Below are positions 55,337-64,000 of a stretch of 64,000 nucleotides of DNA, piece by piece (the first letter of the stretch is position 1; each line of letters starts with the position of its first letter). Under the pieces are notes generated by a model. The model searched no databases, was not told where the DNA came from, and saw nothing but the letters and a program-made list of their open reading frames with translations. The position numbers and the translations under genes were made by a program. Source of the stretch: Boesenbergia rotunda (taxonomy: Eukaryota > Streptophyta > Magnoliopsida > Zingiberales > Zingiberaceae); assembly GCA_024364735.1 (NCBI GenBank), contig JAGFNQ010000877.1, forward strand, positions 482,595 through 546,594. The letters run 5' to 3'.

Positions 55337-57462
55337 TGTTGATGCAGTCTGGTCCGGTTGTTGTTTTGGTGTTTGACAATGATTTAAGATTGGTTGAGCG
55401 AATTTGGGTTAAAGTCCTGGTCGGGGACTGGGCATGAAACCCTGGTGAGTGAAGCCAGGTCCTAGCTTGTGAAGCTAGGTTAAAATCTCGGTGAGTGAAG
55501 CCAGGTCCTGGTGAGTGAAGCCAGGTGATGGAAATCCCGGTGAGTGAAGCCGGGTCCTGGTGAGTGAAGCCAGGTGTTGGAAAAGTCCTAATTCGGAAGG
55601 GTTGGGTGAAAAGTCCTAGCTTGGAGGGCTAGGTGAAAAGTCCTAGCTTGGAGGGCTAGGTGAAAAGTCCTAACTTGGAGGGTTGGGTGAAAAGTTCCAA
55701 CTTGGAGAATTAGGAGAAAAGTCCTGGCTTGGAGGGTCAGGTGCATAGCTTGGAGGGCTAGGTTGGATGAAGGTCTAACTTGGAGGGGTTGGGTGAAAAG
55801 TCCTAGCTTGGAGGGCTAGGTGAAAAGTCCTAGCTTGGAGGGCTAGGTGAAAAGTCCTAACTTGGAGGGTTAGGTGCAAATTCCCAACTTGGAGAGTTAG
55901 ATGGAAAAATCCTTAGCTTGGAGGGCTAAGGTGAATGAAACCCTAGCTTGGAGGGCTAGGTTTGAGTCCCTGGATCGGTCTGGTGACCGATCAGGGACAT
56001 TAGCACGCTGCTCCTTCGTGGATCGGTCTGGTGACCGATCTAGCGATGTCTGATTGGACTGGTGACCGATCAGGGAGTGCACAGTGAGGTTGGGAACCTA
56101 CTGTGTGGCTCCTGATCGGTCCGGTGACCGATCAGGGAGCAGGCTGCTTCCTCACTGCCTTGCTCCTGATCGGTCTGGTGACCGATCAGGGAGCGGGAAG
56201 TGAGTGAGTTCCCTTGTTGTTCAAGTCCTGAACGGTCCGGTGACCGATCAGGGACTTAGGATCTGATTAAAAAATCACTGTTCATCTGTCCTGATCGGTC
56301 TGAGTGACCGATCAGGCTTCACTCTGATCAGTCGGGTGACCGATCAGGCGTGTATAGCCGTGAGAGCTGGGAATCCCAGCGAAGCAGTGGATCGGTCTGG
56401 TGACCGACCCACAACCCCTGGATCGGTCCGGTGACCGATCACTTTAATTCAAATTGCACTGTCAGACACGGTCAGAGCGTCTGATCGTATCCGATTCGCT
56501 GCTGTTTGCTTCTGATATTTGATTTACTGTGTGATTTGCTGCTCTAACAGTCTGATTAAGCTTCAGGTGATAGGGGAGGATTCAAACACTCAAGGAGAGG
56601 TCAATGGAGGCTTTCCTTGGAGCAGGTTTGTCCGATTCTCCATTTCAGGTTGCAACGGCCGAGCTGCAGACTGGAGCCCAGACTGGGGCTTGGCTGAGGG
56701 GATCTCAGGAAGACCAGAGATGTCTCAGTGGTAGCTGGCGTTGGCAGTGTGGTAGCTAGAGGCTACGGAGGATGTTGTCACCTGGTGCTGTGTGGAGAAT
56801 CAAAAGGGCGGAAGTTGGCTTCGTGGAAGCAGAGTTCGAAAACTTGTGTTCTTGCCGCGCCTTGTGTTCTCCACAACTTGCTTGCTGTGTTCTTGAAGTT
56901 TTCATCAATTTGAGCAAGCGATCGAGAAGCAATCATCCATTACTTGAGCGCTTGAAGGAGAGAACAAGGAGCTTGGAGTCCGACAATGGGAAGACACGAA
57001 GAGGGGTTCTTGCGTGAGATCGCCACTGGGTGGAGCTCAGGGAAGCTTGCTGTGTTCTTGTCCTTTTTTAAGTGGTTGAGTAAGATCCTTCTTGTTGTTT
57101 CTTTGTGCTTAAACTTTATCTGTGATTGAAACGCTGTGGAGAGGTTTCTCCATCGAGAAGGAGGTTGCGTTATATCCGGTGAAAACCGGGGCTTGATCTG
57201 CAGACGATCAAGGGATCGCCCACCTTAAGGGCACGCCAAGGAGTAGGGGCAAGTTATCCCCGAACCTTGTAAACCCTCTTGTTAGTGATCTTGGTAGTTG
57301 TCTTTGTCTGCTTTCATTTCTGTTTTCGTTTACTGCACTGCTTCATTTTCCTTTGCTTCTTCCGCTGTGCTACTGATAAGTTGAGTGCAGAAAACTTACT
57401 AAGTGCCAAGAAAAAGTGATTGACTATATTCACCCCCCTCTCTAGCCATCCCGTTTCCAACA
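55337..57462 (+). mobile_element. Solo LTR of family D
   Basis: 2126 bp, TGTTGATGCAGTCTGG...TTTCCAACA, flanked by GTCTT (55332-55336) and CTCTT (57463-57467), a four-of-five match. Host LTR sequence reads through it (compare 37205-37240). Contains a hairpin array (55430-55965) with extra stem types, and a palindrome cluster (55975-56440). No PBS or interior. Confidence 0.85.
55430..55965 (+). repeat. Hairpin array in solo D LTR
   Basis: Two loop classes. The first part has TGAGTGAAG loops with stems CCTGG/CCAGG and CCCGG/CCGGG; the second has TTGGAGG loops with stems CCTAGC/GCTAGG, and partly paired CCTAAC forms. Confidence 0.8.
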
Positions 57463-58038
57463 CTCTTTAAATCGAACTCGGGCTTGAAACCCTCGCTGGC
57501 AGTCGACTGCCCCCAGGGCAGTCGACTGCCCCACTCAGAATTCGACCGTTGACAACCCCAACGTTCGAATCGAGCTGTACACCAGTCGACTGCTCCCAGA
57601 GCAGTCGACTGGTCCAGGGCCAAATCCATTCTGTGAGTTTTGGTAGTCGACTGGACAACCCCCAGTCGACTGCCCAGTTTACCACAGCACTCCTACTCAC
57701 TCTCTCGACCCTCCTCCACGTGAGGCTTCAGCTCCTCTCCTTTGGCTTGCCCCTTGAAGTCCTCTTCTACCGGCTATTGTCCCTCGGATGCGTACGCAAG
57801 TCCTCGACTTGCCTCCATGCCACCCTTCACGTGTGCCCTTGAAGTCCACTTCCCGGTTTGCCCTTGGAGTCCTCCTCCCTCGGCTCTTGTCCCTTGCCAT
57901 AGCTGACTCAACATATATACACCTGTACAACCTGCACACTCAACATACACATATTAGAACACAAGGGAAACCTAACTTAAACCTTTTGCCCAAACATCAA
58001 AAATACTTGGTCACTCCGGACCACATATTGCCTCAACA

Positions 58039-58956
58039 AAAGTAACTTCTCCTGAGAGGAGTAGGCGAGGGCGCGTTCCCCGGGAAGGGAACATTAGGAA
58101 TCGGTTCGACCTAGGGTTTCACGAGAAATCCAAAGTTAGAACCAATCTTTAAGGCTAAGGTTATATATTTGTTTGTCTTGTGTTTGTATATCTTACAGGT
58201 ACCTAGAGTTGGAGGCAAAACAGGCAAGCAAACACAAGATAGCCTGGGAAACTACTTCCAGGGCGCCCCAATGACCCAGGCACCCTGGATGGCGAGTAGC
58301 TGCCTGGGTTAGGCTGGCCAACACAGGCACCCTTCATGACCTAGGCTCCCTGGACCTCCCAGGCGCCTTGGAAGAGGTTCTTATCAGCATCACGAAGTTC
58401 GCGATTACGGATGGATTTTTGACCGTATAGAGGCGCCCCAAAGGCTCTAGGGCGCCCGAGATGAAGCTATAAAAGGGGCTTCGACCCCTCAACTTAGAAC
58501 AACACTTGCAACATCATTCTAAGCATTTCGAGAAATAAAAAAGCACTGAAGTCGAAGCTCTGCGACCAAGGAGGCATCAGGAGAAAGTGCGGTGCACTTT
58601 GGACTTCCAGATTGGCCGGGTCGACTTTTGTTTGGTTCGATTTTATTTTACAAGTTTGCATTTTTAATTACATCTTTTTTGCTTGTAAATTTGCATTATA
58701 AGACGGGTTTCTCCACCTCCAGAAAGTCCAGAAAGTAGACCATTAGTGGACAGGCGTTACCCGTGATTAAGCCTTGGACGTACTGACCCTGGGGGGTTGG
58801 GAACCAAGTAAAAACCCGCGTGTCTTTTGTTGTGTTTTTCGTTCTTTATTTTTCCGCTGTGCTACTAACTCTCTGACTAGAACGAATGAACGACGAGTTT
58901 CCCAATAAAATTTTTAAGTCGATATTCACCCCCCTATCGACGACGCTGATCCTACA
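58039..58956 (+). mobile_element. 5' LTR of plus-strand B element, 5'-truncated
   Basis: Matches the second half of the solo B LTR (22290-23313): CTCCTGAGAGGAGTAGGCG, GACCTAGGGTTTC, GGGCGCCC-type words, TATA (CTATAAAAGGGG, 58468-58479), TTTCCGCTGTGCTA and a U5 end with ATTCACCCCCCTATCGACGA and CCTACA. The U3 start and hairpin array are missing at the junction with the C-like LTR. Confidence 0.82.
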
Positions 58957-58958
58957 AG

Positions 58959-58970
58959 TGGTATCAGAGC
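58959..58970 (+). other. Primer-binding site of plus-strand B element
   Basis: TGGTATCAGAGC, two bases after the LTR end at 58956. Confidence 0.92.
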
Positions 58971-59118
58971 CTAGAAGCTATGCACTGGACTAACAGCCGA
59001 AGGAGCAAAGACACCAGGAGTTGAGGGGGAGCAAGGGTGAATACATGTATAATTTAAAATTATAAATTATGTCAGTTTTTAAGTTCCATATTATTTGCTT
59101 TAAGTACAGGGGGAGAGG

Positions 59119-59884
59119 AAACTATAAAAACCAGTGTCCTACTTGTAAGACTCAATAGTCACTACCGGCGGCAAAGGAGGTACCAACGCCAGGAGTCCGG
59201 AGGGACAAGAGTCATATCTAGTACTTCAAATGTTGAAAGCACGGACACTACAAGAATCAGTGTCCGACCAAGGTACGAAAAGTTTATTTTAGCAATAATT
59301 TTCAAATTCCTGCACAGTTACATAGTAATTTTGATATTTTAGATAACTCTGTTAATTTTTCTGATAAACTAGATCTTTTGCATAATCAACTTAAGTTATT
59401 GAATGACCGATTACCAAATATTGATAATACTTAAATATCAGATATGGATTCTTTAATCTTTAATATCAATGCAATAATTTTTAGAATTAATTCTAATATT
59501 TTATCTGATAAGGCTGATAAGAATAATATCTTAATTAGTGATAATTCTGAAAATGTTAAGGATAATAATAATTATGAAAATGTTATGGATAATAATATTA
59601 CTAATAAGTCTGATAATGTTAAGGATGATAATACCTTAATTAATATTATTGTCCATTCAGATAATTTTGAAGATAATGATGTAATTATTTCTGATATTTC
59701 TGAGGATACTAAAGATAATACTCTAGATAATAATACTCAATATACCCTTGAATATACAAATTTAATAAAGAACCCTAAAAATTACTCTACCTACTATGAA
59801 GATAGAGAAGAATTTAACTCTGATAATGAGGATAAGATAGAAGAAGAATTTCTAAGAATCAAAGCTACATTTAATAATGTCTAA
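59119..59884 (+). pseudogene. gag C-terminal remnant of plus-strand B element
   Basis: Most of gag is deleted: about 150 bases after the PBS the sequence enters a half knuckle (NYKNQCPTCK, about 59119). A second knuckle follows (YFKC, TGA at 59234, then KHGHYKNQCPTK). The frame stays continuous from 59222, through a TAA near 59432, to the stop at 59882-59884. The last 146 codons form an Asp/Asn/Ile-rich, low-complexity acidic tail (repeated DNN and SDN words) ending EDKIEEEFLRIKATFNNV. This tail is not seen in gag of C or D. It fits a gag-only B element but the copy is broken. Confidence 0.7.
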
Positions 59885-62533
59885 AAAATTCAAACAAAGC
59901 AGAAGTATTAGATAAACTTGAAAATTAAATGAAAAAGAAATAGTAGATGATTTAGATATTTTTGATTAATGGAAATGATGCAACTGGACCCAAAATTGTT
60001 AACAATTTAATCATTAATTAATAACTTTTAAATAATTTAAACGTTAATTAATTCTTAATTAATTTAACTCTAATTAATTTTTAATTAAGATATCTCTAAT
60101 TAATTTTAAATTAATTTAACTCTAATTAATCCTTAATTATTTTACTCTAATTAATTCTTAATTAACTCTTAATAATTTTAACTCTAATTAATTCTAAATA
60201 ATTTTAATCCTGCTTAATTCATAATAATTTTAATCCTAATAATTTTTAAATCTTAATTAATGCTTATGTCATAATTAACAATTCAATCCTTAATTTTACA
60301 AAATCCACGAACTAAAATTCCAATCAATTACCTTCATATATGAAACTAACTAAAATTCTACTCAACTGAAACCTCCAGCTAAATTAACAACAAATAAGTC
60401 AAAGTGGATTGACATATTCGCGGGTTCACACAATATGTATCAAATTGAGAATTTGATACATTATTTGAAACCTAATAAAATGTTTAGACATGATTGACTT
60501 ATGCATAAATGTTATGTACATGCATCTGTTTTTTTTTATATCTATCATGTCATTCGTGTTTAATTTTTGCATTATTTAGAATGGTTAGATAGGAAAAGAT
60601 TGGTTGACACTTGCCTAACCAAGTACTAGGGTGGGGCGAGATGATAGTACGTTAGGGAAGCTTGGCCTAGCTAAGTGAAATTAACCGAAGCTACCTCGCC
60701 ACATCCTAGACTAGTTAGACCAGAGTTTTTCAAAGAGTAAAATAAAGATATTATTTCTTTTAAAGGCTTTGTCTAAGGAAAGGGTTGATGATCCAATAAG
60801 GCTACGACCAAAGAAGGCCTCTATGCCTCGCCAAGACCTGGAAGCCGATTATTGAAATCTACTTTTAAATTACAAATTGATTAAACTCGAATCTAACTCA
60901 AGATCAACCAATATATAAATTGAGAAAAATTATTTAAGCATCTCACAATACACCCATAAGGCAACCATGCTTGCTTATACTGCGACACTTAGAATGGGTG
61001 AGATGTTAAGGACTAATCAATTGACAAATGTTGTGTAAAATGTTTTCAAAATCTTTAGGATATTTTCTTTAAAAAACATATTTTCAAAATAATGCTTAAA
61101 CATAATAATGTTTTTAATGAATTTCATGCTTGCTTGATTGCTTATCTATAAAATACTTTTTCAAAAATTATATTTTTTCGAAAATTATTTGACCTACACA
61201 TTTAGACACAAACCTTTTAGGTCAACACTAGAATCCCTTAAGACACTTAGGTAGAGGTCCTTGAAGTTAACAAGGGTAGTCAGACGGCGTCAGGTTCAGG
61301 GGAAGGTTTTTTTTTGTTCTTTTAAAAAATTATTAATTTTCAAAATTATGCTTTTCAAAACACTATTTCAAAAATTATTCTTTTGAAAAATTCAGATCTT
61401 TTAAAAAGATTTATGCTTTAAAAATATCATCATTTCAAAATATATTTTCGAAAAATGTTTCAAAAAATTTATTATCCTTCAAAGTATTTTTCAAAAATTA
61501 TTTCATTGAAAACTATCTTATTCTTTCGAAAACAATTCCTTCAAAAATTGTGTTAATTGCACTTTTGATTTAAGATGAACTCTAAAGACACATAGGGAAT
61601 ATCCTTTATGATCTTCAAGGATTCCTATGATTGTGTCAGGTTTAAGGGAAATCCTACTCAAAAGAAATTAATTCTATTTTCTGACCATTTGTTTGAAAAA
61701 TTATTAGATAATTCTTTTCATTTTAATCAAACCCTAAGACTCAGAGGAAGATCACTTGTAGTCAACAAGCATCCTAGGACTGTGTCAAGTTGAGGGGGAG
61801 GTCAAATTAAAAGAACTATTAAATTTTCAAACTTATTATGTTTTCATACACTATAGTTTCAAAATCTTCTTGAAAACATAATATTTTCTTTTCAAAACTA
61901 TTTTATTTAATATTCAACAATATTTTGTAAAAATCTTTACATCTTTTGAACAATGTTTTAAAAATTCATTTCATCTTGAGTTTGGAACATTTTCCAGGAC
62001 ACTTAGGAAAATTTTCTTGTAGTTAACAAGATTTCCTAAGATTGTGTCAGACAGGAAAATAAACCAAATCAAGAAAGTGATTGTTTTTCAAAAATGTACA
62101 TTCATGGAAAATCCCTAAGACACATAGAAATTTTCTTGTGGTCAACAAGATTCCTAGGATTGTGTTAGACTTAGGGAAATTCATGCTCTTTTAAATTTAT
62201 ATATTATTGGTGCAATTTAAGTACTTGGTGTTTTCTTTATACGTTATAAAACAAGTACTTAGTTTTTCTCAAAAAGGGAGAAGAGTTTTTTCAAATCTCT
62301 TTTTCAATAAAATTATATATGCTATCAAAAATTATTATACTAAGTATTTTCAAAAGGAGGAGAGTAAGTTTCAAAAATTTTCATTTTTGGTGCAAGTTTT
62401 TTTTGTAATTTTTTTGATGTGTGACAAAGGGGGAGAGAAGAGCTGAAGTTAGATTTTTTTTCGATTTCTCCCAAAGGATTAAACCTAGAATTAACCCGTA
62501 GACCTAATCTAACATAAGTTATTGTCAAACATC
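59885..62533 (+). other. Non-coding interior of plus-strand B element
   Basis: No gene. 59990-60270 is a simple array of TTAATTAATTCTTAATTAA-like words. 60780-61010 is the inverted counterpart of conserved blocks at 17275-17350 and 5930-6000. 61030-61560 is rich in TTTCAAAA words. About 61237-62180 holds five copies of the purine-tract module found in the other B copies. Extra purine tracts at about 61792 (TTGAGGGGGAGG) and 62425 (AAAGGGGGAGAG). Confidence 0.65.
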
Positions 62534-62547
62534 AAAAAGGGGGAGAT
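62534..62547 (+). other. Polypurine tract of plus-strand B element
   Basis: AAAAAGGGGGAGAT, followed at 62548 by TGTTGGTGCAAGATGCATC, the start of the B 3' LTR. Confidence 0.9.
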
Positions 62548-62580
62548 TGTTGGTGCAAGATGCATCAGTGATGTCTTCCT
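62548..62580 (+). mobile_element. Start of 3' LTR of plus-strand B element
   Basis: 33 bases matching the start of the solo B LTR at 21556 before a D LTR interrupts. The rest should lie beyond the window. Confidence 0.75.
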
Positions 62581-64000
62581 TGTTGGAACTTGGATGGCTA
62601 GGGAGGGGGGGGGTGAATGTAGCCAGACACCGAAACTTAGCACTTTTGAATTTTCTGCACCTCAAGGGTTAGTAGCACAGCGGAAGCAAAGGAAAAATAG
62701 AGTTGTAGAATTTAACCCCTAAGCTAAGAACAAACACAAGAACGCTAACAAGAGGATTTACAAGGTTCGGGGATAACTTGCCCCTACTCCTTGGCGTGCC
62801 CTTAAGGTGGGTGATCCCTTGTTCGTCGGCAGATCAAGCCCCGGAAAATCCGGATAGTAAACAACCTCCTTCTCGGTGCAGTAACCTCTCCACAATGTTT
62901 CAACAGAGATAATGTTTTAAGTATAATGAAACACAAGAAGGATCTTACAAAGCACTTAGGACAGCAAGAACCCAAGCAAACTTCTCACCGAGCTCCACCC
63001 AGCGCAGATCTCACGCAAGAACTCCCTTCTTCGTGTCTTCTCGCTGATGGACTCGCCAAGCTTCCTGGTTCTACTTTCAAATGCTCAAGTAACAGAGGTT
63101 GCTCAAGACAGTAGAGTAATCACAGTTGCTTGCTCAAGATGATGGAACAACAGATCACACAAGCACAAAACCAAAGTTGTCGCAAGAACTGAAAAACTGA
63201 TCAAGTGTATGCAGCGTTGTTGTAGAGATTTCTTCGCCACCAAGCACTTAAGTCCCTCCACTGATCGCCAGGTCACAGCACCTCACTGTAGCCTCCAGCT
63301 GCTCTCCTGCAATAGCCAGCTACCACTGAGCTCTCTTGGACTCCCTGAGCTTCCGTCAGACCAGCCCCAGTCAGTAGCTCCAGCCAGTGCCAGTGTCCGT
63401 TGCAACCTGAGATGGAAAACGGACAAACCTGCTCCAAGGAAAGACTCCCATTGACCCTCCTTGAGTGTTTGAATCCATTCCTGTCACTTGCAACATAATC
63501 AGATCATTAGCACAGCAAATCATACAGAGAATCATGTATCAGAGATTAAGCGCAGAGAAATCAGATATGTTCAGACGTGATCAGAGCGTCTGACAGTGCA
63601 TTTTGAATTAAAGTGATCGGTCACCGGACCGATCAGAGAGCCTCCTCATCGGTCACCAGACCGATCAGAGTGGGTTCAGACCGATTAGGCTCCATCCTGA
63701 TCAGTCCCCAACGCTCAATCAGAAATCGCGATTTCTCCGGGACAGATCACCAGACCAATCCCAGGTTGTGGATCGGTCACCAGTCCGATCCACCCCTTTG
63801 CAGTGTGATTTCTTAGCTTTGCAGTCCAACCCTCCTGATCGGTCACCAGACCGATCAGGGCATGCTTAGACCGATCAGGCTTCACCCTGATCGGTCATAG
63901 TGAGGAACTCGCGACACTTGATCGTTCACCAGAACGATCCGAACAGTGTTTCAGATCGGTCACCAGACCGATCAGGAGCCAAGAAGTAATGGGAACCAAA
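62581..64000 (-). mobile_element. D-family LTR, minus strand, partial
   Basis: Starts TGTTGGAACTTGGATGGCTA, the reverse complement of the D LTR end, and includes the G run, GCAGCGGAAGC motif and palindromes (63615-63990). Runs off the window before the hairpin array. Left flank TTCCT. Whether it is solo or the 3' LTR of a full element cannot be told here. It has the 300-bp segment missing from the D 5' LTR. Confidence 0.85.

Larger units (their letters stand above)
54997..58038 (-). mobile_element. 5' LTR of C-like element (interrupted by solo D LTR)
   Basis: 54997-55336 and about 57468-58038, about 0.9 kb combined. Begins TGATGGATCACTTCGGAGTG, G run at 55022, CAGTCGACTG palindromes at 57500-57680, and ends TTGCCTCAACA. 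Its right flank (AAAGT) lies in a B LTR. It differs from the LTR at 36880-37886 across most of the first 300 bases. Confidence 0.82.

Overview
This window is plant nuclear DNA, most likely from a large-genome monocot. I can assign essentially all of it to nested LTR retrotransposons. I see no host protein gene, tRNA, rRNA or CRISPR array. The evidence for a plant is: Ty1/copia polyproteins of the Sirevirus (SIRE/Maximus) type, initiator-Met-tRNA primer-binding sites (TGGTATCAGAGC), polypurine tracts of the form AAAAAGGGGGAGAT, TG...CA-bounded LTRs with 5-bp target-site duplications (TSDs), and one 3-kb LTR that looks Ty3/gypsy. The species cannot be fixed from this window.

For reference I name the families A to F. 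A is a non-Sirevirus copia with about 2.2-2.3-kb LTRs (3126-5296, and solo LTRs at 10107-12394 and 49272-51571). B is a gag-only, apparently non-autonomous Sirevirus-like family whose LTRs carry GGGCGCCC motifs. C is a Sirevirus whose LTRs carry CAGTCGACTG palindromes. D is a Sirevirus with an extra third ORF and LTRs packed with GATCGGTC...GACCGATC palindromes. E is a 3-kb solo LTR. F is a leader plus LTR fragment.

Layout. 1-5296: minus-strand A element (gag/protease, leader, PBS, 5' LTR), entering from outside the window and inserted into a minus-strand B element (5297-9091 plus 31273-31596). That B 5' LTR is split by a C element at 9092-31267 with TSD CAATC on both sides. C itself holds four insertions: a solo A LTR in gag, a complete gag-only B element (13396-20876, TSD CCATC), a solo B LTR beside the protease active site (21556-23313, TSD GATAG), and solo LTR E in the integrase region (23761-26828, TSD AAGGA). 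31597-32732: F. 32733-36879: left part of another minus-strand B. 36880-38336: 3' end of a minus-strand C-like element. 38337-53000: D element with gag, pol (interrupted by a 791-bp N gap), an intact ORF3, and a 3' LTR holding a solo A LTR (TSD TTTGT). 53001-58038: minus-strand C-like gag and 5' LTR with a solo D LTR inside. 58039-62580: plus-strand B element, 5'-truncated. 62581-64000: minus-strand D LTR running off the end.

All gag and pol frames are decayed by stops and frameshifts. The exception is ORF3 of D (46442-48070), which is open and appears to have a small first exon and an intron. Other points worth a second look are: arrays of short hairpins in the LTRs whose stems co-vary while the loops stay constant; a repeated purine-tract module in the non-coding interior of B; an in-frame TAG at the gag/pol boundary in both C and D; and discordant flanks around the N gap, which suggest that the two halves of D come from different loci.
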